A stretch of DNA of 64,000 nt, from contig OX104118.1 of the NCBI GenBank assembly GCA_944474755.1, forward strand, positions 71,987,575 to 72,051,574. Direction: 5' to 3'. This document shows, one piece after another, positions 26,801-35,930 of the stretch. Below the pieces are notes generated by a model that saw only the letters and a list, made by a program, of their open reading frames with translations, had not been told where the DNA came from and did not search any database. This DNA is from Limnoperna fortunei (lineage: Eukaryota; Mollusca; Bivalvia; Mytilida; Modiolidae). The first letter of the stretch is position 1. Each line of letters begins with the position of its first letter. The translations under genes were made by a program, and so were the position numbers.

Positions 26801-29800
26801 TAAAATCAAAATTCTTTTTTGTTAAATTTTAATGGTTTATCCTAAATTTGATGAACAGTGAATGAGTATCTGTACAGCAATAATTTTAGAAAGAGTGAAA
26901 ATAAATGATTTAATTTTCACCTGTGATTAATCAACTGGGATTTTGATATTTCATCCCCATCTAAACATTAAAATTGCTAAATGTGGCAGGCAAACAAACA
27001 AACAAATATTATAAACAATAATATGTATAGAGAAGAACTATATTTTCTGTTATTATGTTATTTTATGTAGCTCTTATAATAATCAGTAAACAGTAATCCA
27101 CATAATAAGGGAAAATTGTTTGCTATTATCCACATACTTACCTAATTTTGTATAAAGGAGATACTGCATACATTCTCTTGGTTCAGCATGAAGTATTGTA
27201 CCTCTAAGACTAACACAAAATACTATAATTTCTATTACTATAGAAACAGATACCATCACCAAGTAACCAAGCAAATAATTCTTCAGATTTAATATTCCAA
27301 CACTACAGTTCTTGGCTGGTTCAAAATCCACTACTCCAAGTATTACACCAAGTGCTATTTCCCTGCAAAACAGATACAAAGTTTTTCATCTTTTAAATAA
27401 TGAATCAAAATATATAACCTGATTTCTTAAATTAAGAAAACAAGAAATTGTGTCTGTGACACTGATGCCCTCTGCTTGACACATATTTTCTAAGTTCACT
27501 CAAGTAAGAAACATTTGGCACAGCCCTACAGAGATTTGCCAGTGAAGAGATCTCATTATGTTGTAACTTTCAAGTTTCACAAAGATGTGAAGTCATCTTC
27601 ACAAAAAAAATGCTTCAATTCAAAGGAGGACATATGAACAACTGAATGGACAAACTAATGAACGAAGAGACCGTAAAGCTTTCCTTGGTGGGGCATAAAA
27701 ACACAAAACAAACAAATCTAAGACTCCAACTCAAAACATACTAGCATTGGTAAAAGTCAATATAAAGACTGACCTCAAAGTCTGACTTAGTCCTTACATG
27801 TAGTAGCAAGTTTAAGCTGGCATGTACAGTAAAAATTAACTCAAACTAATTACTGTCCGAAATTTTTGTCCAAAATACAAGCCTTGTCAGAGCAGAAGTT
27901 TTGCTGGACCAAAGAGACCTGCAAAATCGACTTACTTGCACTTTCGAATGATACTGGGTCAATTTTGTTACATTATAACAGACCCAGTATCATTCAAAAG
28001 CGCAAGTTAATAGATTTTTACAGATCTCTGGTTGATTTTGTTACACTAAAACAAAATCAATCCAGTATCATTCAAAAGTGCAAGTTCATTGATTTTTACA
28101 AAAAAAAAGTCCCTGTGGCTGGACTAAGTATAAATACATCCATGGCCAGCAGCCAGTCAAAATAAAACACCTCAGATCTGAGGATTTTTTCAAGTTTGAT
28201 GTCCTCAACTCAAACATGGACCAATCAGTTTGCCTGAAAATTAAAATTTGAGGGAAAACTCAAGGATTTGAGGAAAATATCAATTTGAGAAGTTTTATAA
28301 AATTAAATCCAGAATAAAATACATATATACAAACTTTATCTTGACACAAAAACATTCTGAGCACTGGGAATTTTTTCTTTAATTTTCAATTTATCCAATC
28401 AAAAAGTTTCTATTTTCTCTATTTTCATGGTAACTGAGAAAACTCACTTATGGTGCTAGGACCAGAAAACCATATTTTATTAATACAGGATAAACCTGTT
28501 GTTAACCTGCAATCGTTCAAACAGCAGCTGTCAGTATTTTTAAAGTAAATTAACTACGAATAAATTGATTTTGGTGTAGTAGCAGTTCATGTTCATGTGC
28601 AATAATTTACAATAACATACACTGCTTCCTCCACCGATAAAAACTGGACGCCCTGATATTACTGAAAAATTGCTGAAAGTGGAGTTAAACAATATGCAAA
28701 CAAAAAAAAACCAAACAATTAATAACATGTACACGTCTGTAATGCCAATTATTGTACATTGCAATTGCCCAAACACAAACAAATGTGTTATTTTTATTAA
28801 AATTAAATCAAAATATTTGGTAGTGACACTGTAATACTCAATACATTATCATTACATCAGAAACAAACAACCAAAGGTTGTACTAACCAGCATGGTTTAC
28901 CAAAGTATTCTTACTGGTATTAATGTACATGTATTTCTAGATAAATTAATCAATACTATAGTTGGATCGGGGCACCATTACAAATGCATTCTAATAAAAG
29001 TATGATTTTACTCTTTATCCAATAATCTATTGAAAACTAATTATCTTAATTTCATGTAGCTAAACATCATCATGACATTGATCACAGTTTCTAAGTATAA
29101 TCATAAATGTTTAAAATATTGCACAAACCAACGATTTCATCAATATAAAACTAAGAAAATCCATATGAATATTTATTAAGATCATGGAAATTAAACGTCT
29201 TGATGATGAAACTGTCAGGTGCATCCGTTACATTTCTCACCTTCCTAATGTAAGTTTTGTCTGAATCAATAAAGCTGATAATAATCCAAGAGAAGTACAG
29301 ATCAGACAACAATATCATATGTTCTCACATAACAGGCCTAGGCAAGGAATCAGTTTCTGTATTGTTTTTTCAAATAAATGCTACGAAACAGTTGTCATAC
29401 AGTATAGAGATCATGTCATAACGTATAATCGGACACAAGGAAAGCTGGTACATGTATTAATTCAATTTTGAATATTTACTATTTTATGAAACTACTAGTA
29501 TGATAATAATAAGTACTGGTAGATTTTTTTCTATAATTTGTTCCATTTTAAGTAATTTGGGGAAAGTTACAGGACTTTTAATGCAAATTTTTAATTCTAC
29601 TCTTTCCTGGGTAGAGATAAAAAAAGAAAGTACAGTACAGAGAAGAAAAACTTAATACAACCATTGTCTTCATGTCAACAGTAACTTATTTCATTAACAT
29701 ACACATGGCTGAACTCAACTGTATCTACCTGTGCTGGTACATGTAACTGCAGAGCAGAATTTATTGTGTTGGCTGACCTAGAATTTCTTTGACACAATTG

Positions 29801-31789
29801 AAACTAAGTTTTGTTTTTTCTTTCTCTACCATGACTTTGGTACTAAGGACAGGTACTTTAAATTCTTTTTACATAATATGCATGTTTATGGTTATTATAA
29901 TGCAATTTTAAAATTCTCACAAAATGTTAATAAAACACTTGGCAGTTCACAGAGGAATTGTTGTAATAGTTTTACCTCCAAACATTCTGGTGTAAAATTG
30001 CATACATTTATTATACATTTTGTACATGTACTGTAAACATGTAATTAAAGTTCTTTTACTTTCACTTCTGTTTCATTTTGACTTATCTATCAACAATGCA
30101 AAACTTTAGAAAAATATTACAATGGTTTGAAGAGAATACTACACCATGCCAAACAATAATACAGACACTTCTCATCTAAATGTCCAATTAAATATTGTAG
30201 GCGCCAAGTAATTGTTGGCTAAAGCTTCAATAATCAGACAAAAAATAATAGCTCATGGATTGATTTTCTACAAACAAGTCAAAGTAATACATTTAAAATG
30301 GCAGATAATTGCTTTTGTTTCAAGTTCAATAAACTTTAAAACATGGCAATGCTGGTTCTTCTCATCATGGGTCTATTTTTTTAAAATTTTAATTACAAAC
30401 AAATTCTTTTTATTTAATAAGGTTTATTCCATTTTTCCAAAATTTGTATTATTTTTAGTTTTTATTGAGATAAACTGCCAAAAACAAAAATATGATATTC
30501 ATGAAAAAAATCAGTTTTCAGGTAATTTTTTATAGTACTTAATCTACCAAAACCTGCTAAAATAAAAAATTCTAATATGTACAGGCACCAATAGCAGTCA
30601 CTGCAAAATTTTTCTCATGTTTCCTGTATTATATAATATTAATTGTACTAGTATGCCAAAAAAACAAAGATCACAGACTGGAAGTTTTTTAAATTTAAAT
30701 AAAAAATACCAATTTGATGCTTGAACATGTAGAAAATTACAATATCTTTGAATGTTTATGGTGAATATAAAACATTTTAAATGACACTATAGAAAACTTA
30801 AAACTGGAAGCAGTTTGTATCGATCTTTTGTGAAACAGGTGTTGATGTATAAAGACCATAAAAATATATTTTACAGTTAACTCTAATCATTGATTTGTGC
30901 TTTAATGGTTTTGTCAGTTTAATTTTTTTTAATTTAATTTAAGATCACCCTACTTTAATTTAATCATTAAAACAAATGATTCTGAAGGTTTAATTTTACT
31001 ACTGATTGCAAAAACATTTATTACTGCTAAATAGATCATATGAAATATTAGTAAATCAATACACTGTGTTCAAGTTATTTAGTCAGTATAAAAGCTCCAG
31101 AGAGCTTATGTTTATTGTTCAGTATGCTTCCCAACTTTAAATAAATATTACTTTACTTTACTATAACAACTACTTTCATTACTTAATTGATGGATTTCAT
31201 TTTGCTGGTGGGTACAAACTGATCAGAATGACTAAGGGATTTGGAAAATGTTAAAATGCTGTCTTTACTGTAACATTCATCATGTGGGTAGTCATTCTGG
31301 ACTAGTACATACTGTTCTATATATATATAAACATTATAAAGTAGTTGTAATTAGCAAGAAAAAATATACAAAATAATTGAAATGACAATGCAGAAGTACC
31401 AACATATCTGTAATAACCGATTTCTTTCTCAGACTTGAACATTATACCTCATAGAAACATTTCACTGGCAATGCTACAACAGCAGAGCAATAACAATATT
31501 GAAAAGTAATAACCCAGAATTTGATTGCTTGATTAATGCAATGTGGTGTAACTTGATCCTATTGTTATAATGGAAACATTAAAAATTAGGGCAATATGTC
31601 TAAAAAAAAGTCTGAAAAACAAACTGAAAATGCATTTACACGTTTTTGCTATATTGGCAACTTTTAACCAAAAAATAAACCTGAAATATCTTACCATGCA
31701 ATGTGCAATAATAAAAGCAACACAGCTGGCACCACCAAGTCATCCGATCCAAAAACCCATCTTCTCTGAAATAATACTATTCCAGGCAT
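11660..31789 (-). CDS. DAGLA: Diacylglycerol lipase, DAGL-alpha-like, 5' four coding exons (partial gene)
   Basis: DAGL enzymes are multi-pass membrane serine hydrolases that cut diacylglycerol to 2-arachidonoylglycerol. I joined four minus-strand exons: 31789-31695, 27362-27142, 13114-13013 and 11828-11660. All have GT/AG borders and their phases agree (2, 1, 1, 2). The protein starts MPGIVLFQRRW followed by GSDDLVVPA, the hallmark DAGL N-terminus. It continues with a membrane segment, then SLRGTILHAEPRECMQYLLY, then IIGIVWL, then a fourth hydrophobic segment with a basic tail. The EPR-MQY-LY block and GIVWL favour DAGL-alpha over beta. The lipase domain (GHSLG serine motif) was not seen in the remaining 11.6 kb and probably lies left of the window. 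Seen: exons and phases. Known: family features. Inferred: the alpha assignment. Confidence 0.85.
13013..13114 (-). CDS. DAGLA: DAGL coding exon 3
   Basis: This short 102-base exon lies between TTTTCCAG and GGTAAC on the minus strand. It encodes VVLLAELSWQIIGIVWLVRH and then YDSC. The GIVWL core and following Tyr/Cys match the third membrane segment and luminal turn of DAGL-alpha. It is too short to stand out as an open frame and was found by homology. Confidence 0.83.
13270..13410 (-). mobile_element. Highly diverged SINE fragment
   Basis: The order of decayed motifs matches the reverse SINE body: TTAGCAATTTTTTAGTGAT, then AAAACTGGCAATCCT and GAGGTTGTAGTC. The match is weak, but several blocks are in the right order. 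Confidence 0.45.
13906..14850 (-). pseudogene. 5'-truncated LINE retrotransposon remnant, C-terminal part of ORF2
   Basis: The minus strand encodes 214 residues (14784-14140), with the frame open further up to a stop near 14850. The protein has the post-reverse-transcriptase tail of non-LTR elements, including the zinc-knuckle pattern CKFCKTEIENEHHFILKC (C-x2-C, then H and C). After the stop, about 200 bases of 3' UTR end in AATAAAG and a run of GAATTT hexamers (13906-13935), a typical LINE 3' tail. The reverse transcriptase core is missing, so this is a dead 5'-truncated copy inside the long DAGL intron. The clade was not determined. Confidence 0.75.
15105..15365 (+). mobile_element. Full-length tRNA-derived SINE with target-site duplication
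   Basis: Same family as the copy at 44757. It has box A-like TGGCAGAGTGG, box B-like GGTTCAAATCTC, the 3' core GAAAGTGGCGTTAAAC and a CAAA-rich tail. A 17-base duplication with one mismatch (15088-15104 and 15366-15382) flanks it. Confidence 0.85.
15943..17370 (+). mobile_element. Pearl/Helitron-like non-autonomous element, 8 monomers
   Basis: The 5' end has ATGCCCCCGC (15969-15978) and the 3' end has its exact complement GCGGGGGCAT (17360-17369). Between them are eight ~167-bp monomers starting AAACAGGAAGTAGTTGTCCG, then a short ACGG-type microsatellite (17285-17330) and a terminal hairpin. Core monomers plus ACGG microsatellite is the layout reported for bivalve pearl elements. No coding capacity. 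Confidence 0.75.
18407..18431. repeat. GC-rich perfect hairpin in AT-rich DNA
   Basis: ATCGCCGCCC TCCT GGGCGGCGAT, a 10-bp perfect stem. It resembles the terminal hairpins of the pearl/Helitron-like elements nearby and may be the end of a decayed one. Confidence 0.5.
19045..19935. repeat. T-rich degenerate minisatellite split by a SINE
   Basis: Units of about 37-45 bases with TGTACTTTTATTTCTACTTT, then TTAATGTTTTGCTGTGA (left part), and CTGCTGCAATGTACTTTTCA, then TTCCTAATTTG (right part). The SINE at 19332-19562 interrupts it, so the array is older than the SINE. Confidence 0.65.
19332..19562 (+). mobile_element. Diverged tRNA-derived SINE inserted in a minisatellite
   Basis: Box A-like GCCAAGTGGTTAAGG, a partly deleted box B region, the body, and the core ending GTGGCATTAAACC. 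It splits a T-rich tandem array (19045-19330 and 19565-19935). Confidence 0.7.
22558..22675 (+). mobile_element. SINE 3' fragment
   Basis: Only the 3' half is left: GGTTTTCTATGGGTATTCC, then GGATGCCATGATAAAGC, GTAGCATTAAA and an AAAC tail. Confidence 0.6.
23180..23440. repeat. Short degenerate repeat, 3-4 copies
   Basis: The unit holds GTATCAGCCCT, then ACCTCAA(C/T)TCTGA and ATCAGTAGAATCTGGT. One interruption contains a run of 14 A. Confidence 0.6.
23688..24080 (-). mobile_element. CAAT-tailed interspersed element, copy 2 (longest)
   Basis: The reverse orientation extends about 100 bases further 5' than copy 1. It shares GTTGTCAGGTCATAATACGG, then CTCCTTGCACGATAAAGA and the tail ATCCAATCAATCAATG. 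Confidence 0.65.
24479..25240 (+). mobile_element. Pearl-like element, about 4 monomers
   Basis: Starts with the hairpin GTGAGCAATGCTCAC. Four ~180-bp monomers contain GGTGCACAATGGGACTATGT and GATGGGTACCCC. It ends in AACAGACGGACAGACAGAT. Confidence 0.65.
25280..25860 (+). mobile_element. Pearl-like element, 3 diverged monomers
   Basis: Three ~165-bp monomers carry GCCATAACTTCATCAAAAA, then CTCATCATGGTTGACT and TCAGCTCAATATCTGCA. They are followed by a GACAGACAGAAGGAAGGAGA microsatellite and a short 3' end. It lies directly behind the previous element. Confidence 0.6.
27142..27362 (-). CDS. DAGLA: DAGL coding exon 2
   Basis: An acceptor (TTTTGCAG on the minus strand) precedes the exon, and the donor is GGTAAGT. 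The exon encodes two hydrophobic stretches around NYLLGYLVMVSVSIVIEIIV, followed by the family block SLRGTILHAEPRECMQYLLY. The phase is 2 in and 1 out, so it joins both neighbours without a shift. Confidence 0.87.
27445..27705 (+). mobile_element. Single-monomer pearl-like element, copy 2
   Basis: GTGTCTGTGACACTGATGCC to CCTTGGTGGGGCATAAA. It shares AGTGAAGAGATCTCA-like and GTGAAGTCATCTTCACAAAA blocks with the 4375 copy. It lies about 80 bases beyond DAGL exon 2 on the intron side. Confidence 0.5.
27914..28112. mobile_element. MITE relative with an extra half-copy
   Basis: GAGACCTGCAAAATCGACTT, then GATACTGGGTC and its complement GACCCAGTATCATTC. A second right arm follows (CAATCCAGTATCATTCAAAA, then GTGCAAGTTCATTGATTTT), so the copy has left-right-right structure. 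Confidence 0.6.
28620..28715 (+). mobile_element. SINE 3' fragment
   Basis: 3' core only: AAAACTGGACGCCCTGATAT, then GCTGAAAGTGGAGTTAAAC and an A/C-rich tail. Confidence 0.65.
31070..31155 (+). mobile_element. 3'-end fragment related to 32785-32878
   Basis: AGTCAGTATAAAAGCTCCAG, then AGAGCTTATGTTTATTGTTC and AAATAAATATTACTTTACTT. It shares the AGTCAGT...AGCT...GAGCT.ATGTT order with the element end at 32785, so it is probably the same retroelement 3' UTR. Confidence 0.35.
31695..31789 (-). CDS. DAGLA: DAGL coding exon 1
   Basis: The start codon is on the minus strand at 31789-31787. The exon encodes MPGIVLFQRRWVFGSDDLVV and then a leucine-rich stretch that opens the first membrane segment. 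It ends in phase 2 at a GGTAAG donor. The conserved MPGIV start of the DAGL family fixes this ATG. Confidence 0.88.
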
Positions 31790-31899
31790 TATTAAATCCG
31801 TTTACCCCCAACATGTGTTATGGCAGTAATAATTTTCTTTACATTTTCCCAACTATGTGGATTTTAATGAAATTCCAACATCACAATTTAACAGACGAT

Positions 31900-31982
31900 T
31901 TTTCTCCAAGCCGGTGTACATTTCTATATATAACGACGATTTTCATTGGTCAAATAGCGTTGCACACATATACCGGAAGTAA
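31900..31982 (-). promoter_or_regulatory. Candidate DAGL core promoter: ETS site, CCAAT box, TATA-like run
   Basis: Read on the minus strand towards the DAGL start codon, the order is ACTTCCGG (31980-31973, ETS/GABP type), CCAAT (31949-31945), then TATATATA (around 31932-31925). The start codon is about 140 bases further on. Spacing and order fit an RNA polymerase II promoter with a short 5' UTR. This is motif evidence only. Confidence 0.4.
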
Positions 31983-32139
31983 ATTGAGTTACGATTGTAA
32001 ACATCAATGCAAAATGTGATGGACTTCACATTAATTTAAGAAAGGTAATACGCGTTTAAACAGTATAATTTTACTTTAGGACCAACCACATTTAGAGGAC
32101 CCAAATTATCATAGATTAGGGAAAAGGGTTAGGACGCAG

Positions 32140-32280
32140 GGACCTGTACAAATCGATTTACATGCGCTTTTGAATGACACTGGGTTGATTTTGTTAGTGT
32201 AATCATTGTTATGCTCCCACACTATAACAAAATCGACCCAGTATCATCCGAAGCACAAGTAAATCTATTCGTACAGGTCC
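32140..32280. mobile_element. Palindromic MITE in the DAGL-EXT2 intergenic region
   Basis: The ends are perfect 10-base complements (GGACCTGTAC / GTACAGGTCC), and pairing continues for about 60 bases through GCGCTTTTGAATGACACTGG and its complement. The loop is about 20 bases. A relative lies at 27914-28112. Confidence 0.7.
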
Positions 32281-32539
32281 TTGTGGTTAGGGTAGAGTTA
32301 GGGTTTAAGGTAAGTGTAGTAAATGTATGTACAATGTGTAAGTTGAGGTCCACAAAACTAGAAGTAGTATTAATTAGGCCATCTTAAACTACTGCAAGAT
32401 CCAGAACAACCACAAAAGTGGAAAGATCCAACTAACTGTCGTTGCAAAGTCAATGTCTTTTTCCATGGGTTCAGGAGGGGACATGTTCCCACTCTTACTC
32501 GAAACATCCAAGATGATCAAAACCAAGGCACTGCACCGA

Positions 32540-32878
32540 AGACCAATATGACGAAAGAAGAGCTGCTGCAAATGACATATTTAGAGAGCTTTCAAGACCA
32601 CACACACTAGTCGGTTACTTCAGACCTGTCAACATTTACCACTGGGGATGCGAAGGCACGGACAAAGTTCACTTCAGTGATGCCGGCTACATCGCTATAT
32701 TGCGAGCGTTGTATGAATGTACCCTAACATGTATGTTAATCTTGTGCTGTCATGTTATGTTTTGTGATTTGTTCTGGTGAAAAAATATTAAGTCAGTTTA
32801 AGAGCTCAAAAGAGCTCATGTTATATGTTTGTATTTATATATTATCTGACTCTTAATAAAATTTACCAACATGTACTA
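32540..32878 (+). pseudogene. Possible remnant of a mobile-element SGNH-hydrolase-like domain and its 3' end
   Basis: One frame from about 32530 reads DQYDERRAAANDIFRELSRP, then GYFRPVNIYHWGC and DKVHFSDAGYIAILRAL. The D-x-x-H followed by SDAGY looks like the last catalytic block of SGNH/GDSL hydrolases, which some retroelements carry. A stop or frameshift lies upstream near 32514. The downstream sequence AGAGCTCAAAAGAGCTCATG and an AATAAAA near 32860 has a relative at 31078-31150. Low confidence. Confidence 0.3.
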
Positions 32879-35049
32879 ACTTACTTTCTTATAATTTTAT
32901 ATATATATACTGGACAATTAACAAGATTAGTAATATACAGGATATTCATATCGGAATTTTAAAATGCTATTATTGTCATAAGAACATGTATTTAATATTT
33001 TTTTTACCTCTGTAGTTTCAGAGGCATTTCGGTAATTCAAAGAACCGTCACACATAAAGCGGATCACAGCATTTGCAGTACTTTGATCGAATCACGTGAT
33101 ATTCAGTCGCCATATTTATTATATGTACTAGTATATATAATATCGTACATTGTATGGCATGAAGAAAAAAGTGCTATAACTTTGTCATACATTAATATTT
33201 GTGCATAAAACTTTTTGCATAGTGTTTCTATTACGTTAAACAGACAGTTTTGAACAAAAACATTAACTTTAATGCGTTTTTCCGGACATTATTTTATTGT
33301 TTTTGGTTATTCCTCTTTTTTTTTGGTTACTCAAGCTACCGGTTTAAAATATATATTACCTATATTCTTCTTCTCCTTCTTACTGGAGACAGGAGTGGAG
33401 TAGAACTGGTCATCGAGTGTTACAACTCCAGTGCTAAGTGGGTGAACAGCGGAACATCATAGGAGTATATACAAATTAAAAAATATAAATATAAATACAG
33501 TTTAAAAACAATATTTTCCCTGTAGGTTACATGCTACTGATGAGTCCAGGCATACTGATGGTGAGTATGTGCAGCCTGAATGAATCAACTGTTGGCTGGC
33601 TTCTAAACTCTGATGGTAGAGAGTTCTATGTGATGATGGTTCTTAGTAGAAGGAAATACCTGAATATTATAAATATAATACAGTTTATGTTTTTATCACT
33701 GTAATTTATATTTTATTGATGCCTTATGAAGCCAATAAACTTTGTCACTTGATGGATAATATGAATATACTAGTAGACACAGACTAAAAGGGAGCATTGT
33801 TAATTCCAAGCTCCAAGCATTCAAATGTAGAACATTTCAGAGATTGGAAGTATATTTCAAATATTTTATACTGTATAGCTATAGATTGCCTCTGTCATGC
33901 TAGCTATTACAACCCACCTACATGTATAAAACAACCAGAAAGGCTGTCTTTTTGCTTGAAAGCGCTCTATCAATTTGGGTAAAGAAAATGTCCACTAAAT
34001 CAGTTAAAGGTAGGGGTTGATGATGTTACCATGAGACACTCAAACATTGTGTGCAACTTATGATCATATGTTAATTATTAAAACAGTATCTATGTAAGTT
34101 GAAAATCATAGTATCAAAAACCATGTCTGGTGCACGATGTCAACAAGTTGATTTATTGAATTCGTTACTTTTACATGTACATGTATTGTATATGTAAATT
34201 TTTTAATTATCTGGGAACTGCTTTCAATCATTTGGCTTGACCATATAGAACAGAACACGTATTTTTATTTTTCTTAAACCAACAAAAAGCTTTATACCAA
34301 CACAAACAAGATAAATTCAATAAACAATAGGACCATGACTCATAATGGAGCAGCATGAGAGTTATTCATTACCGGGGATTTTATCGGATTTTCGCTATTT
34401 GTACATGTAATTACCATTTTCCATGGTTTGCTAAATATTCTTGATGTCTTAGCTTTTAATTTACATCTCTACAGCACTGAATTCATTGGTTTTATCACAT
34501 TATTCCTTATCATTTCATTGTTGACAAATTTAAATTCCATAGGTGCATTATTTTGGCATCAATTTGGTAGAAAAATATCATTCCAGATCATTTTAGTTGT
34601 ATTCCATTGGACTATCGGGAAAATTATTTTTAGCAGTTCGAATCTAAAATTTTATACTCCACTATTAAAATTTTGTTAACAATGCCATCATTACGAAAAA
34701 GTGTTAAAATTTATTTTTAGGCATTTCAGAATTTTTACCTAAACCAAATGAGAAAGGAAAAATTAATTATTAAACCATGAAGGCTTTTTAAAGGCAGAAA
34801 ATATATATAAACATCAAGGGTGTTTTTGCTCTAATTACAAGTTATGGGACCTCCTTTTAGCTCCACCAAAATACACAAATTTGTAAAGGAGCTACATTAT
34901 TGCACTAGTACTAGTAGCTACTGCAGTATACCTTATGATGATCTTCCAAGTTAGAAGTTTTAATTTACCTGAGTGATGCATGAGTAGCTGCAATTTAAAT
35001 ATCAAGCTAATACTGATCATAAGGATTGATTATTTGCTTGAATATTGTT

Positions 35050-35190
35050 CACTCCACTTTCAGCAATTTTTTGGCTATATCATGGTGTCTAGATTTTATT
35101 GGGGCGGGAAGCCGGAGTACCACCGGAAAAAACCCTGACCTACGGTGGGAAAATTGGCAATTCTTGTTAATTTAGATTGCAGTCAAGATC
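35050..35190 (-). mobile_element. SINE 3' fragment, just upstream of EXT2
   Basis: Reverse copy of the SINE 3' half (CCACTTTCAGCAATTTTTTG to TTAGATTGCAGTC) about 260 bases upstream of the EXT2 start codon. Confidence 0.65.
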
Positions 35191-35397
35191 ATGATGAAGA
35201 GCTAAAACTGGAATGGCTGTTTTCTGTATTAGAATAGATGGATCAACAGGTAGGAATTACCTGATAGGTCATTGTATTTTGTCCATTTCTACAACCTTAT
35301 TTCTTTCCATATCACATTTCCTTCTTCCTGAAATTATACTTTCATTTTTTGTTGTTGTGATGGTTATGTTTACTCTTGTTTTTATTCTCTCTTTCAG

Positions 35398-35448
35398 GCT
35401 GGTTGTTTTTATTGGTGGTATGGATTGAACTGCTGATATGTAAAATCC
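35398..35448 (+). promoter_or_regulatory. EXT2 5' UTR segment with two minimal upstream ORFs
   Basis: A pyrimidine-rich tract ending in TTTCAG at 35397 looks like a 3' splice site, so the first coding exon probably starts at 35398 with an untranslated exon further upstream. Between it and the EXT2 ATG lie ATG GAT TGA (35420-35428) and the start-stop pair ATG TAA (35438-35443). Such minimal frames can reduce translation. The upstream exon was not identified. Confidence 0.45.
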
Positions 35449-35930
35449 ATGGAAATAAGAATGAAGACAAAACCACTACTGATTTTGATGTTATGTGGTT
35501 TATTGCTAACAGCAGCAGTTATCTACATCTGGACCAAGTCTAGACATGGTTTTAATGATGATCCCAAATACTCTTTTCTCAGATCTGAAAATAAAATTGT
35601 TGAACTAAAAACTTCTAGTCCGGTAGCGTCTTCACGAGATACTAGATGTACATATCATTCATGTTTTGAAGTGTATCACTGTGGTTACAATGATAAAAAT
35701 AGAATCAGTGTCTATATTTATCCTATTACTCAGTATGTTGATGAAACAGGAAATGCTATTACGTTACCAGTGTCTAAAGAATTCTATGAAATTTTAGAAG
35801 CTATAAATGATAGCCCATTCTATACAAGTGATCCTGAAATGGCATGCTTACTGGTTCCCTCCATTGATGTTTTAAACCAAAACACCATTAGGTTGAAGGA
35901 AGTGGGACAGGTTCTCGCTTCTTTACCATG
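35449..35930 (+). CDS. EXT2: EXT2 exon 1: membrane anchor and start of GT47 domain
   Basis: Encodes the signal anchor [20 protein letters not shown] and the start of the exostosin domain ([12 protein letters not shown], then [13 protein letters not shown]). It ends ...LPW at donor TG|GTGAGT in phase 2. The Cys pairs and [11 protein letters not shown] are diagnostic of EXT2. Confidence 0.95.

Larger units (their letters stand above)
13115..27141 (-). other. DAGL intron 2, about 14 kb, repeat-filled
   Basis: Holds the LINE remnant, SINEs, the pearl-like elements at 15943, 24479 and 25280, and the minisatellites listed. 17371-19040, 19936-22557, 22676-23180 and 25861-27082 show only AT-rich sequence without recognisable genes or repeats, apart from the hairpin at 18407 and a short palindrome near 26285-26325 (CTGTTGGCAACTGTTGCCC / GGGCAACAG). 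Confidence 0.55.
27363..31694 (-). other. DAGL intron 1, about 4.3 kb
   Basis: Holds the single-monomer element (27445), the MITE relative (27914), a perfect CCTCAGATCTGAGG palindrome (28170-28183), the SINE fragment (28620) and the retroelement 3' end (31070). 28800-31060 is AT-rich with nothing recognised. Confidence 0.6.
31790..35397. other. DAGL-EXT2 divergent intergenic and 5' UTR region
   Basis: About 3.6 kb between the two start codons. Seen: the DAGL promoter-like cluster (31925-31980), the MITE (32140-32280), the retroelement remnant (32540-32878), a CACGTG E-box inside AATCACGTGATATT near 33097, and the SINE fragment (35050-35190). A 5' untranslated exon for EXT2 should lie here but cannot be fixed by sequence alone. 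The rest is AT-rich with nothing recognised. Confidence 0.5.

Noticed and set aside
31570..32019. 149-residue plus-strand frame
   Set aside because: It overlaps DAGL exon 1 and its promoter on the opposite strand, with no homology seen.
33250..33462. Possible small gene ending GVELVIECYNSSAKWVNSGTS
   Set aside because: The last 25 residues look gene-like, but there is no recognisable family, no clear splice partner and a low-complexity N-terminus. It could be a decayed exon. Not enough to report.
33525..33575. Possible 35-base exon between CCCTGTAG and GATG|GTGAGT
   Set aside because: Both splice motifs are good, but there is no coding or UTR evidence. It could be an EXT2 5' untranslated exon and would need RNA data.
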